Assembly (NCBI GenBank): GCA_002007465.1
Contig: LNAC01000164.1
Coordinates: forward strand, 2,094,246 to 2,158,245
Direction of reading: 5' to 3'
DNA: 64,000 nt
Origin: Ailurus styani
Taxonomy: Eukaryota; Chordata; Mammalia; Carnivora; Ailuridae
The notes below the pieces were generated by a model. The model made no database searches. It was not told the origin of the DNA and worked only from the letters and a program-made list of their open reading frames with translations. Each line of letters begins with the position of its first letter. Position 1 is the first letter of the stretch. Of the stretch, positions 10,720 to 21,400 are shown one piece after another. A program made the position numbers and the translations under genes.

Positions 10720-10920
10720 TCTGGATCTATAAGCCTGGTTCGAATCTCAACCATGACCTTCACCGGCTAGAGAATCTTGGGCAGGTCACTGTAGCTCTCT
10801 GTGCCTCAATCTGAGGTTCTGTAAAATGAATTACAGCCTTGCAGGGCTGGTTATGCAGATGAACCCAGACTGGGGCCTCGCCTGGCAAACAGTAAGTGCT
10901 CAATAAACGTGAGTTGCATT
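10720..10920 (+). repeat. MIR, nearly full length
   Basis: Sense MIR: TCTTGGGCAGGTCACTGTAG, CTCTGTGCCTCAATCTGAGG, then CAGTAAGTGCTCAATAAACG at the 3' end. Confidence 0.9.
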
Positions 10921-11079
10921 TGTTTGATCATGTTCACCTTCTCACTAATCACACGTGGGAGAGGTGGAGGGAGCTGAGAGCTTCCCCATTTCCCAGAGGA
11001 AGAAACGGAGTGGGCAGAGCTTCCAGCGAGCAGAAGACATCATCAGATAAATTATCCTGAAGGCCACCTGAGATTCCCT

Positions 11080-11310
11080 GCCTCCCCTCTCAAGAACCCT
11101 CGCTGCTCCGCGTCCACGGAGCACAGCACAAATACCCAGCCGGAGGACTTCTTGGCTATTCCTAAAACAGCGCTGGTGCCTGCCGTCCAGCCTTTGCCCG
11201 AGCTGGTCCCTCTGCCTAGAATGCCGTTTCCCTACTAGCGCCTCAATTGTTACCGAACTCTTCCAAGGCTCCGCCTAAAGGCCACGCCCTCCAGGGAGCC
11301 ACCCTCAACC
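11080..11310 (+). repeat. L2 LINE remnant
   Basis: Sense L2 landmarks CCTTTGCCCGAGCTGGTCCC, TCTGCCTAGAATGCCGTTTC and ACTCTTCCAAGGCTCC. CpG content is unusually high for an old repeat because it merges into a CpG-rich block. Confidence 0.75.
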
Positions 11311-11840
11311 CGCCGCCCACGAGCCGCCCCGGTGCCCCGCTGGACCCCGCGATCGGTCCGGGGGGTCCGGTCCGGCCGCCCAGCCCCTCGTCAGCCCCTC
11401 GCGGTTTTCTGACCCCCACCCCCTCACACACAGGTTGGGCGGGGCCTCGTCCGTCTGACACTGGGCGCTGGGGCGGGACCCACGGTGGGTGCCGCGACCT
11501 CGGGGGAGCACAGCCTGCCCCCCACCGCAGTCCCTCCAGCGCCGCGGCCCGGTCTTTGATCCGGCTGCCTCCGCGCCCCAAACCTGATTGGCATCGAATT
11601 ACGCCGCGCGGCGGAGGGAGATAATGGCGGGAGGCGCGGCAGACATGAAAGGGGGGGGCTCAGCGGCAGTCCGGGCCGTTGTTAATGACCCAATAAAAAG
11701 GAAGAGGGGGGAGAAATAACCCTCCCTTCCATCCCCGCCCCCAAGACAGCGGCCAGTGCACACAAAGCCGCCGCCGACTCGGAAATTACCGCGGCTCAGC
11801 CCAGCGCAGCGTGACCGGAGGGGGGAGTGGGCTCACCTGG
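11290..11840. promoter_or_regulatory. CpG-rich block with AT-rich conserved-looking core
   Basis: CpG-dense sequence at 11290-11580 passes into a unique core at 11580-11740. The core has CCTGATTGGC (inverted CCAAT box), CATCGAATTACG, GAGATAATGG (GATA-like) and TTGTTAATGACCCAATAAAA (homeodomain and TATA-like). The composition resembles a promoter or enhancer of a developmental gene; no first exon can be assigned. Confidence 0.5.
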
Positions 11841-11859
11841 CGGGGAGCGGGAGGGAGGA

Positions 11860-12259
11860 CACGCAGTCACAGCCACACACACAGTCACGCAGACGTGCAC
11901 ACATACCGATCCTGTCTTTAATATTTGAGAATTTGTTCATCGTGGATTTTCTGCATTAATCGTGGGTTTGGGGAAAATATTGCACGAAAAGGTTTTTAGA
12001 GAAATTTTGTGCCCATCCCGGTGCCAGCTCCGAAACACAGTCACAGACACTACTGTGCAGTGACACACACACAAGGTGCCTCATACACACAGATACAGTA
12101 AAGACAGTCGCACACGGAGATATAGACATACGGACACAGTGTCTCACCTAAAGTCATTGGCAGAAACCAACACGGAACCACACGGACACACACCCAGCAG
12201 GGCCTACAGTGATACTCACCTAGAGACACACCCAAAAGCTGGAAGAGAGACATACAAAG

Positions 12260-12303
<44 letters not shown>

Positions 12304-12480
12304 AATGAACAGCGAGGAAACACAGAGATATACAAACACAAGCCATGCTGAGAAAGACACACTGATATACACTGAGATCTACAGACAAATACAAACCTGC
12401 ATAGATACACAGTCACACAGCTCCCCAGAACACACTAAGAGACCTGGGCACATGAAGCGGACATAGTGACACATGTATCT
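11860..12480 (+). repeat. Degenerate CA-rich tract with pure (CA)n core
   Basis: Long CA-rich low-complexity DNA on this strand (CACACACAGTCACGCAGACG-type), with an uninterrupted (CA)n of about 40 bp at 12261-12300. The long frames through it are repeat artefacts. Confidence 0.9.
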
Positions 12481-12699
12481 AAGCAGAGTCCCTGAAACAT
12501 ACCCCATGCCCTCAAGGCCGCCCATCTCACACCTTCACTAGCAACTGTTCAAATGTGTTCAAGTGGGTTCAGGAGGGCCAGGGGCTGGGTTGACCCATCG
12601 CAGAGACAGAGATGAAGTGGGGTCACTGGGCCACAGAAGCCAGACAACATGGCACTGGGGGAAGGGGTGGGGGTGCAGCTGCCTTGAATCCAGGAGGCT

Positions 12700-12815
12700 G
12701 GGGCAGATGGCTTAAACGGTCAGAATATCAGTGTTATTCATCTCTAAAATGGGGTTCAACTCCTCTCCAAGGGATTGTGTGAGTCAATAGGCAATAGGAA
12801 AGTACTAAATGTTGA
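12700..12815 (+). repeat. MIR fragment
   Basis: Sense MIR 3' half: CATCTCTAAAATGGGGTTCA and GGATTGTGTGAGTCAATAGG. Confidence 0.65.
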
Positions 12816-12877
12816 TGCCATTACCATGTGGACTCCCTTAGGGGCAGCCCAGACTCCACTGCACATCTCCCCAGCAT

Positions 12878-12928
12878 GCACACGTGCGCGCACGCACGCA
12901 CGCACACACACACACACACACACACACT
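12878..12928 (+). repeat. Microsatellite (GCAC)n/(CA)n
   Basis: Compound tract: CGCGCACGCACGCACGCAC followed by about ten CA units. Potential Z-DNA-forming sequence. Confidence 0.95.
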
Positions 12929-13109
12929 TGGTTCCCAATCACTTTATTGCCAGGGAGGTCCCTCTTAAATCTAATCCGAGTCCCTCATGCTGTAAGCTAA
13001 CTCCAATTCTGAGCACGGAGAGGGCTAACCCTTCCAAGAAGCCTCTCCTGCTCCAAAACCCAGCACACTGAGTGGAGTCCTGGTGGGGGCTGAATAGGGC
13101 TTCATCATA

Positions 13110-13265
13110 AAGTCAGGCTCTGGGTCAGGCATGCTTTGCTCTATTGTCTGATTTCAGATCCTAGTTCCACCACGAAGCAGGTGTATAAATTAGACAAGGC
13201 CTTGGCCTGAATCTTGGGTGCCTTCACTGTCAAATGGGTTAACAGAATCAGCCTCCAACACAGGA
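13110..13265 (+). repeat. MIR remnant
   Basis: Sense MIR: TGATTTCAGATCCTAGTTCC, then CACTGTCAAATGGGTTAACA. The following 13270-13430 holds nothing recognisable. Confidence 0.7.
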
Positions 13266-13429
13266 GACTGTGGGAGGAGGAAATAGCTCTCAGGCTGAGC
13301 TAATAGGCCAAGGTAAAGCTGCTGGTCCATATTGGGGTCAGAGGTGAGGGGTCAGGGTTCATACTTCCCTCCACACACCAGGACAAAGGCCTTCCCTGCA
13401 GCTTCTTCTTAGGTGGACGTGGGGACTTT

Positions 13430-13480
13430 ATGAGCCAAACCTCAAGGCCTAATTAATGCGATTAATCACAAGCCCAGCCA
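13430..13480. promoter_or_regulatory. Candidate homeodomain-site cluster
   Basis: Dense overlapping sites: CCTAATTAATGC followed directly by GATTAATC at 13460-13467. GATTAATC is a palindromic octamer also found at 8646 and 59987. Unique, AT-rich core in GC-rich surroundings. Confidence 0.45.
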
Positions 13481-13999
13481 CACAGGCCATGGGGACAGCT
13501 GGAAGGGGGGTGACAATCAGTTCAGTTACCCAAAAGGATGGAGAAGCAGGAAACAAGACTCTCAGTGGCTTTTCCCTCCCCCATCACCCTGAATCCAAGC
13601 TCCCCCAGCCCCCATTGACCAAAGCTCACCCCCACGCCTAGCTCACTGGGGAAGTCCCTCCTCATGTCTAAATCCAGTTTCTCTTGCTGTAGCTCAGGAA
13701 GCACATGGGATCTGCAGTCTAGGTCCTGGCTGTCCCTAAGCAGGCAGGTTAGAAAGGCTGAGGTCAGTCTCCCGGTAGCTAGGCCCTGTAACGGGTTTGA
13801 TGGGGGCGGGGGCGACCTCTCAGAGCCCAGTTCTTGGCCCAGGAACAAGGCAAGAATAAAGAAAGGAGCTGGTGGCTAGAAGGGAAGGTCCCCTTCTCCC
13901 TCTAAGGGTCCTGTGTGTGTGATCCAGTGTGATGAGGACTGGGATGGGGGTGGCCGAAGGCTCTGGCCAGGGCTGCAGCAGGAGGGGGCAGCCCACTTG

Positions 14000-14110
14000 G
14001 GCAGGGGCGCTGCCGTGTTATAAATCACCCTCGACTCAATTAGAGCCTGTGAAAGGTTGTGCACACCCAGCAGAAAGCGCCGAGCTTGGCGGACAGCCAG
14101 CTCCCTGCGG
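14000..14110. promoter_or_regulatory. Candidate regulatory element
   Basis: Unique AT-containing core with TGATTTAT on the reverse strand at 14020-14027 (PBX-HOX-type composite) and CTCAATTAGAG at 14034-14044. Adjacent on its left is a weak CTCF-like CAGGAGGGGGCAG. Confidence 0.35.
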
Positions 14111-14119
14111 GGGGTGGGG

Positions 14120-14535
14120 GCGAGAGAGCTGGTGTGTGCCTATGTGTGTGTACATGTGTGCGTGCGACATACCGTGCAGACACGCTTGTGTGTCCTTGTG
14201 CGTGTATCCCTGTGTACCTGTTTGTGCCTGTGTGTTCCACGTACCCACGTGTGGGGTGGGGAGCTCATATGCCTGTGAGTGCTTGTGCGTGCACTATGCT
14301 CGCCTATCTTTGTGTGTTTGTCACTGAGCGTGTCTGTACAGACCTGTTTGTACCGATCTGGTGCTGTGTGCACACGTGTGTGTGTGTGTGTGTGTGTGTG
14401 TTGGGGCAGGCGCCCTTGTGCCCGCACGCACTCAAGCGTGAGGGTGTTCATAGCTGTGTCTCCCCAGCACTTCGCTGCCATGCATGGCCCCTTGCCTGTG
14501 TGCACCCGGGTGTGAGGGCCTGTGTTTGTAACTGC
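14120..14535 (+). repeat. Degenerate TG-rich tract with (GT)n
   Basis: TG-rich low-complexity DNA of the GTGTGTACATGTGTGCGTGC type with a pure (GT)n core around 14375-14401. Open frames through it read as repetitive V/C/R strings and are artefacts. Confidence 0.9.
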
Positions 14536-14869
14536 CATGGGTTTGGCCTGAGGAGCTGAGCTGGACATGGGTAGGGGCGGAGGGACGTCCTTGTGTAGGG
14601 GAGAGCTCTATGTTTGGAGGGGGAGCATGGAGAGATGGAATTAGGGGCAGGGAGAGAGAATGGGAGAGCCAGGCCAGGAGGGAAAAGCTGATGGATAGGA
14701 CAACTAAGCTTTCAGGAGAGTGAGGGTCTGCGCAGTTCAGATGACCTGCCAAGAGCAACCCTGAAGAGAGAGGCTGGAGGCCAGCCATGCCATGGAGGGG
14801 GTGCCCTGGTGTGGCCAAGGAGCGACCCGAAGTTCCCCCCTCCCTCCCTCTCTAGTAGCTAAGGACCAT

Positions 14870-15075
14870 GAGCAATCACCAAGACCTGAGTCCTGTGCTA
14901 TAGCCTTCAACCACGTTCTCTCCCTGAACCCTCACAGACACGCTAGGAAACAGGGACTACTAGAATTCCCACTTCGCGGATATGAAAACTGAGGCCCACT
15001 GACTTGTTCCTAGCTAACAAGTAGTAGAGCCAGACTCTGAACCAAGGTGGGTTTAATTCCAAAGGTCTAACCACA
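14870..15075 (-). repeat. MIR remnant
   Basis: Antisense MIR: GGATATGAAAACTGAGGCCC, then AACAAGTAGTAGAGCCAGAC and GAACCAAGG. The next stretch (15080-16250) is unique GC-rich DNA in which I see no gene. Confidence 0.8.
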
Positions 15076-16267
15076 TTCATTGTTGCCTCTCTGGGAATTC
15101 CCCTTGGTCACACTCTGGGGGGAAAGTGGAGGGGAGTGTGAGTAGGCCTCCCCACCCACCTGAGTACCCTCTGAACCCCAAGTTACTGTGCCCCCCATGC
15201 CCAGCATGTAGCAAATGCCAAAGAAATATCTATCTGTTGGAGGAAGCTGGGAGCCAAGACATCCTGTTCTGTTCTGAGGCTAAGAGTAGCTAACAGAGGT
15301 GCTGGGGCAGGGTTACCTATGAACCCCAGGATGGACGCTGGCCACCTCTGCCTCCCTCCCAGGCAGGAGGGACTGTCCTTGGCTCCCGAGAAGCTGCAGA
15401 GTAGGGGGCTGAGGGCTTCCCAGAGCCAGGCTGGGCACTGCCTCATCTCCACCCACGCACAGAAGTGGGACTACCTGGATGCCTTTCTAGATCAACACTA
15501 TGTCTCACTTGTCTCTTCTCTGCCCAACCCGGGGACAAAGATTTTCATCCTCCATTCCCCTAGCAACACCTGGGTCCCTGAATCAGGACCCCTACGGGAG
15601 AGGTCTGCACAGGCACCCTTAGCCAAGAGCCAATTTGGGACCCCTGACTCAAAAAAGTTTCGCCCATCTACAACAGCACTGCTCTGAGGAGTGTGGGGGA
15701 GCTAAACCATTAAGTCCCAGGCCTCCCTCTACAGCTTGGGAGAACCAGCCATGAATTTGGCGCCCAGGCCCCAGATCCAACAGTCTGCCCCCAATGGATG
15801 GTAAATGCAAACTTGTAATGAGCTCAGCTTCTCTCCTGCCCTAGTCTCCTGGAAGACCTCTTCCCTAAACCACGTTCTGCTCCCATTTACTGACCAGGTG
15901 CCAGGAAAGGGAGGTAGATGGCCCTCCCTCAGGGCAGCCTCCAGGAAGAAACCCAGCCATGTGCCAAACATCACCCTTCGTCTTCCACAGGCCTTGCAGT
16001 CCACACATCTGGAACCATTTCAGACAGGAGAAGCGTAGGACTGAGCTGCCCCTCCTTTGATGCTGGGGCTGTGGGGAAGGGTCGTGCCCTTTGGGAGGTC
16101 GGGGGTCACAATGCATGGATGGCACACCTTCTAAAGATAGGAAAATGGGGGCGGGAGGCAGAAAGAATGAACAGGATGGGCTTAAGGTACTTATGTCATG
16201 GTGCCCCTCCAACATGTAGGATCAGGGGGACTCCAGAAAGGATCCAGAAGATGAGGAGCATTTTAAT

Positions 16268-16589
16268 TAATTAATTAATTTTTAAAGTAAGCTTTATTCC
16301 CAACGTGGGGCTTGAACTCACGACCCTGAGATCAAGAATCACCAACTGGGCGCCTGGGTGGCTCAGTGGGTTAAAGCCTCTGCTTTCGGCTCAGGTCATG
16401 ATCTCAGGGTCCTGGGATCGAGGCCCGCATCAGGCTCTCTGCTCGGCAGGGAGCCTGCTTCCCCTTCTCTCTCTGCCTGCCTCTCTGCCTCCTTGTGATC
16501 TCTCTCCCTCTGTGAAATAAATAAATAAAATCTTTAAAAAAAAAAAAATCACCAACTGTGCCCTACCGACTGAGTCAGCCAGGGGCCCC
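16268..16589 (-). repeat. Older SINEC, interrupted by a younger SINEC
   Basis: Reverse-oriented old SINEC. The left part has AAGTAAGCTTTATTCCCAAC and GGGGCTTGAACTCACGACCC; the right part has ACCGACTGAGTCAGCCAGGG. Its target-site duplication ATGAGGAGCATTTTAAT / ATGAAGAGCATTTTAAT lies at 16251-16267 and 16590-16606 with one mismatch. A younger sense SINEC sits inside it. Confidence 0.9.
16349..16546 (+). repeat. SINEC, full length, nested insertion
   Basis: Sense SINEC with intact head and A-tail inserted into the older reverse SINEC. Exact 12-bp target-site duplication AATCACCAACTG at 16337-16348 and 16547-16558. Confidence 0.97.
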
Positions 16590-16629
16590 ATGAAGAGCAT
16601 TTTAATCCTGGAGAAAAGGGCAGGGCCAA

Positions 16630-16790
16630 GCTTTACTCCAGCTAAGCTTCAGTTTCCCCAACAAGAATATTACACACAGGATTCTGAGGAGGATCCATGG
16701 TGAAAGGATGTTTTAGCATGGGGCCAGCCCATAAGCAATGCTCATCAGGGCAGTAGCTGCTTTTGTTATCATTATTTTGTTTAAAACCTA
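16630..16790 (+). repeat. MIR remnant
   Basis: Sense MIR: GCTTCAGTTTCCCCAACAAG at the left, ending in TTGTTATCATTATTTTG just before the next SINE insertion. Confidence 0.75.
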
Positions 16791-16796
16791 GCTGCT

Positions 16797-16908
16797 GGGG
16801 CGCCTGGGTGGCTCAGTCGGTAAAGCATCTGCCTTCCCCTCAGGTCATGATCTCAGGGTGTTGGGATCGAGCTCCACGTTGGGCTCCTTGCTCGGCAGGG
16901 AGTCTGCT

Positions 16909-16967
<59 letters not shown>

Positions 16968-17035
16968 GTTGCTCCCCCTGCTTGTGCGCTCTCTCTCTGT
17001 CAAATAAGTAAATAAAATCTTTAAAAAAATAAAAT
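16797..17035 (+). repeat. SINEC with expanded (TC)n
   Basis: Sense SINEC whose pyrimidine-rich segment has expanded into about 50 bp of pure (CT)n at 16914-16963. Exact 14-bp target-site duplication AAAACCTAGCTGCT at 16783-16796 and 17036-17049. Confidence 0.97.
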
Positions 17036-17049
17036 AAAACCTAGCTGCT

Positions 17050-17570
17050 TCCTACCAAAGCTCTCCACCCAGCTGAGGAGACGGGGTGAACACCCCCAAA
17101 TCAGTCAGGCTATATGGAATCAGACACTGTAATGTGAGGAGGGAAGGACGCTGGAGGACTGGGCAGTCAGGAAGAACCTCCCAGAGGAAGCGGCATAGAG
17201 TTCATGCTGCAGGACTGGGAGAGCCAGGCAAACTGAAGTGAAAGGGAGAGCGTGTCCTGGGGCAGGGAGCTGGGCTTCAGCCAGCCCTGGAGACAAGACG
17301 GGGCTCTACAGGGCAAGAGGGCCTGATTTTGTGAGAAGCAGAGACAGGCCAGATGGGGTGTGGTGGGCATGGGAGCTGGCCTGAGAAAAATGAAGAGAGG
17401 GAATAGTACCCCATGCCACCTCTGAGGAAGGACTCTTCCCTGAGGCCCACCCCATCCACACCTGCTCTGCACCCCAAGGAAGGCTTTAGGATCTGTGGGA
17501 AACCAGTGACACCCACCCCAGTGTATTCCCCCCCACCCAGGGCTCTGAGAAATCAAGTGGCTTCTCTCTC
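17050..17570. other. Unique DNA, no gene seen
   Basis: Purine-rich unique sequence with no recognisable repeat, exon or motif cluster. Confidence 0.4.
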
Positions 17571-17790
17571 CTCTGTTTATTTATTCCCCTGGTTTTTTGT
17601 TTTTTTTTTTTCCCTTTTCAGGAGACGATAATTATTCAGATCATCGCGGTGATTTACTTGGCAATCAGAGCCGCTCGATGCAGTGGCCGCGGAGCTGAGA
17701 CAGACGAGCATCGCCAAGGAGGACGAGGCCGGGGGCTCAGCCCCCCTCCCTCCCACCCACCCGGCCTTTGTTCTCTTTGAGGTCTGTACC
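17570..17790 (+). promoter_or_regulatory. Candidate conserved element or possible 3'-terminal exon
   Basis: A strong polypyrimidine tract ends in TTTTCAG at 17621, followed by an unusual AT-containing core with GATAATTATTCAG and TGATTTAC at 17650-17657 (PBX-HOX-type). From 17622 one frame stays open for 52 codons to TGA at 17778-17780. The predicted peptide resembles no family I know. A conserved enhancer is at least as likely as an exon. Confidence 0.35.
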
Positions 17791-17929
17791 CGAGCTGCCT
17801 AGCAGGCAGTGAAGGCACCCACCCTGCGGACACAGCAGCAAGCTTGGGGCGTCGTGGCAGCCAGTGTGCACCTGTGCGCATCCTGGGGAGGGGTGTGGTG
17901 TGGGCTCATGTGTCCCTTGGTACTGGCTG

Positions 17930-18060
17930 AGAATGGTGGAGCTCCTGTGTGCATGTTTGTATGTGTGTTAGGGGGGGAGGACTATACCACCTCATGAGCA
18001 TTGAGGTCAGGTGTGTAATCAGAATGTATGCACCTGTGTGAGTACCTGGGGCCTGGGGTA
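17930..18060 (+). repeat. Weak TG-rich tract
   Basis: Short imperfect TG-rich run (TGTGTGCATGTTTGTATGTG). Low complexity, not coding. Confidence 0.5.
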
Positions 18061-18339
18061 CACCTGTCTCTGCAGGCTTGTTCAGAAGTGCCATGGGCAG
18101 GTACCCAAATGTTCGTATTTTAGTCACATAGAGGGGAGGGGAGGAAGTCTGGAGCTCCTATGCTGAAGCTGTCTGAGGTGATCATGGATGGGACAGGGAC
18201 TGGGTCCCAGCTTGGTCTCCTTGACTGTGCTAGTGAGGGTAGGGGGGCTAGTGATCAGCTCATGTCCAAATGCTGAGTTCTTCTGGGTCGGTGCTGGGGC
18301 TTCAGGGGTTATGGGGATACAGGTGTGGCTGTATTCACA

Positions 18340-19010
18340 GGCATGTGCACCCGCGGGCCCCCCCCCCGCCCCCGCCGCCCGCAGGCTGGCGCGGTGACGG
18401 TGACCTCATTACTGCCTCCGCAAAGGCCCCTTGAAATCCCTGCGCCGTCGCATTTGGCTGCTCTAAGTGATGGGAACGGCCTGCGCTTCCTGATCAATCG
18501 CTTAAAATTCAGGGTCGGCTTGCTCGCCGGAGAGGGCTGCCTGCCAGCCCCACGCACCGCGCTCTACCGCCTCCCCCTACACCCCCTCCTTGCTTTGGGG
18601 TGGGGGGGCTGCGATACTGCCGTATTGGAAAACATCCCCGCGCTGGCTGGGGGGCCCGGTGGGGCCAGCGCTGGAAGCCGTTCCACTCGAGCAGATGGCT
18701 GTGAAACTTTGGCGGCGAGATAAATTGGGTCTGACGGCGTGAGGCCGGCTCACAGATGGGCGGGATTCTCACGCCGGCCCCCACGTCCGGCCCGGCCGCG
18801 GGCAGGGCCGGCGCCGCTCAGAGCCCCCTTTGGGCACCCGCCCGGCCAGCAAAAGCCATCCGGAGGCCACTCATACGCCAATAGCCTCTCTATGCCGGAG
18901 GCGCCCTCCGTCGCACTCCTTCCGGCCCTAGATCTCCCCAGAGACGAGCCCAGAGGGAGGGGCAGCCGGCAGCCCCCAGCCCCCGCCTGGTCACCTCCGC
19001 CAAGCTGGCA
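18340..19010. promoter_or_regulatory. CpG-rich block with two candidate elements
   Basis: CpG-dense. Two less GC-rich cores stand out. The first, 18390-18520, has GGTGACGGTGACCTCATTAC (CRE/nuclear-receptor-like half sites) and TGATCAATCGCTTAAAATTC. The second, 18665-18770, has GAGCAGATGGCTGTG (E-box) and GGCGAGATAAATTGGG (GATA-like). Promoter or enhancer roles are inferred from composition only. Confidence 0.5.
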
Positions 19011-19159
19011 GCTGGGCTTTCCCCCTCCTCTGCCATCCGCAGAGGCCTGAAGCGTGAAGGTTAACAGCTGGGGGGGAGGCTGCGTCTCCCTCCCTCACCC
19101 CCTCTCTGCTGCAGCCCCGCCCACCTGCCAACCCTGGGGATGTCGTAAACAGGGATGTG

Positions 19160-19400
19160 AGGTGTGTGTTGGGGGGGGGGCTGAGGGAGGGAGAAAAGAC
19201 AGACAAAGAGAGAAAGCGAAAATGAGCAAGACGCGAGAGAGACCTAAGCTGAGACCGAGGGACAGAGACAGACAGGCAGAGAAAGAAATGGAGACCGAGA
19301 TGTAGAGATAGACCCAGAGACTCCCACAGAGAGAAAAGGGAGGGAGAGACCTCAGAGCCAGAGAGGAGACACACAAAGAGAGTGGGAGGAAGGCGAAGGA
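19160..19400 (+). repeat. GA-rich low-complexity tract
   Basis: Purine-rich (GAGA/AGAC) simple sequence, imperfect. Frames in either direction are low-complexity artefacts. Confidence 0.7.
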
Positions 19401-19419
19401 TAGGACGAGGGGACGAGAT

Positions 19420-19970
19420 ACAGGCGGGGACCGCCTCTAGCCGTGGGCGATCGTGGGGGTAGGGGGAGAGCGGAGTTGGGGAGCAGGGCGCGGCCCCGGG
19501 CTAACCCCGCCCCCACCGTGAGGGTTGCGAGCCGGAACCGCAGTCGCTGCCCCAGGCCGCGCCCTCCATCCCAACACCGCTTCCTCGCCTCGGTTTCCCC
19601 AGGAGTGCGGGTGAAGAGGATGGCGGAAGGGGGAGGCCGGCACAGCCATCACTCTGCCGCAGAGCCCACCCTGTCGAGCCGACTCCCCGGCGCATCAGTC
19701 CAGCGGGCAGATATCGATCCGGTCCAGCCAAGCTCGATACCCGCGGCCTGCAGCCGGCTCTGCAGCGGTCCTACAGGAAGGAGGGGGCCCACTCCCCGTG
19801 CCGCCCCCGCGGAAGTTCTGTGCCAGAATAAACCCCCGAGAGCCCCGCCGGCGCGGCGCCCTCGCCTCCCCCCTGCCCCTAAACGGCCCGACTTGGAGGA
19901 CCGGGCTGCCTGCAGCAGGGGTATGGCCCGGGTGACCACCCCCAGCCCCACCTCCTGCGGGGCACCGGAG
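19420..19970. promoter_or_regulatory. CpG-rich block
   Basis: CpG-dense segment directly left of the CCAAT/octamer palindrome at 20034-20083. It has several overlapping open frames, the longest 222 codons, which is expected in such composition. No recognisable domain, so I do not call a gene. Confidence 0.55.
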
Positions 19971-19974
19971 GCCA

Positions 19975-20130
19975 GAGAAAAAAAGATCTTTGCTGAGTTG
20001 ATGAAGTTGAAGTTTCGTAAAGGGCGTGAAGGAGAGAGCCAATCAGCGAGCATTCATTTACATAGGCTCTCTGATTGGCTCTCACGGTGCCTCTTTAGAA
20101 TGTTACTTTGAAACCTTAAGAAAACGAAGA
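19975..20130. promoter_or_regulatory. Candidate promoter: mirrored CCAAT boxes around an octamer-like site
   Basis: Left arm GAGAGCCAATCAG (20034-20046) and right arm CTGATTGGCTCTC (20071-20083) are a perfect 13-bp inverted repeat. Each contains an NF-Y-type CCAAT box. The 24-bp spacer holds ATTTACAT at 20056-20063, one base from the POU octamer ATTTGCAT, and four further inner base pairs are possible. The CCAAT plus octamer combination recalls H2B histone promoters, but no histone coding sequence is nearby. Confidence 0.5.
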
Positions 20131-21320
20131 GAAAAATCCCACTGATGAGAGATAGGGGGAAGCTCAGACCCCTCAGGTTCAGGTAGGGCCCCCCCAGGCC
20201 AAGCTCTGAGGAGAGGTGGGAGCTAAGACATGGTGTCGCCCAAGCCTCACGATACATATAACCAACTCGAGGCTGTATGGTCAGAGAGGTGAAGCTTTGC
20301 CTGAACACAGGCAGAGCCTGGGCTCCGCCCCTAACCCTTGCTCTGCCCACTTCCAGATACCCAGATGTGTGGTCAGAGGTCATTTCAGACTGGGAGGTGG
20401 GAAGGAGAAAGGCCTGGCTTGGCTTGGGAGTGGGAGGTCTGGGGCGCAGAGTCTTGTCTGTGACAGGAACAGTGTGGGTGGTGTCACCAAGTTCTGAAGG
20501 TTCTCAGATAATGGAGCTTCAAAGGTAGGCCGAGTTGGTTCCCTGGCTGACACCCAGGCCAGCCTGACCTTGAATCCTAGACAGGCATATATGAACCCAT
20601 GGGAGCCCAGTGACGGGCTGAAGTCTGGGAGGCCTAGAGGAGTGGGTTCGCTCCGCAGAGAGTGGGACCAGGCCACCCTCTCAGCCTTGCACTGCCCCTA
20701 ATCCACATTCCTGGGCCCAGCATGCCCTGAATCACCCTGGGGGAGTGAGAAGAGGTCTGGACTTCAGCAGCTACGAGTGGAGAACCACTTTCTGTCCTGA
20801 GGCTTCCACTCTGCCCTCCCCCTCCTGCCCATGCTGGGAAAAGGGTCCCCTGGGGTTACCATGTGCAAATCCAGCCCAGCTTCACGGCCCACACCCCTCC
20901 CTGGGGCCCAGCACAGATGACTCAGACCTGGGGGAGGGGAGGGTGTCTGAGAGAGGATGGGGTGGGGGAACTGAATCTGCGGCTGAAGCTGGAGAGGAAA
21001 CCCCACCACTGTCTGCCTATGGCAAATTGGGGAACAGGTGGGCGAATTCACTCTGGTAGGGCCCTAACCCCACCCTAATTCTTTCCCAGTGACATATCCT
21101 GGAGACCCAGCTCTGTCGCTCAACTCCAAACAGCCTTCACCAGAGCCTGAAGTATACGAGGAGGAGAGGCTGTGCCCGAGTCCCCAGTGTAGCCACTGCT
21201 CCTACGACAGCTTATGCACACACCCCTGTGGGCCCTTGGGCAGCAGCAAGAGCTGGTTTGCAGAAGACCCGGGGACCAAACAGCCAGTGCACGGACACCT
21301 GCCAAGCCCCAGCGCTCAGC
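20131..21320. other. Unique DNA, no gene seen
   Basis: Moderately GC-rich unique sequence. Several 80-105-codon frames overlap on both strands without recognisable features. Confidence 0.4.
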
Positions 21321-21329
21321 CCCCTGACA

Positions 21330-21400
21330 TGCCAAACTTACTGTGTGACCTTGGGCACAGCTCACACATCTCTGAGCCTCAGGCTTTTGTGGAAGTCTGT
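21330..21400 (+). repeat. MIR fragment
   Basis: Sense MIR core: CTGTGTGACCTTGGGCACAG, then ATCTCTGAGCCTCAGG. The sequence from 21410 to 22280 is unique; it has a G/C-mixed region near 21740-21850 but no gene that I can identify. Confidence 0.75.

Noticed and set aside
12050..12394. Cysteine/valine-rich frames in the CA/TG tracts, also at 14059-14559
   Set aside because: Translations of dinucleotide repeats (VCVCV or THTHT patterns), not genes.
20031..20090. microRNA hairpin
   Set aside because: The stem is only 13 plus 4 bp with a mismatch and short flanks; no known mature microRNA sequence is recognised.
20056..20110. Histone H2B/H2A gene promoter
   Set aside because: The CCAAT plus octamer layout is similar, but no histone coding start or histone stem-loop is found on either side.
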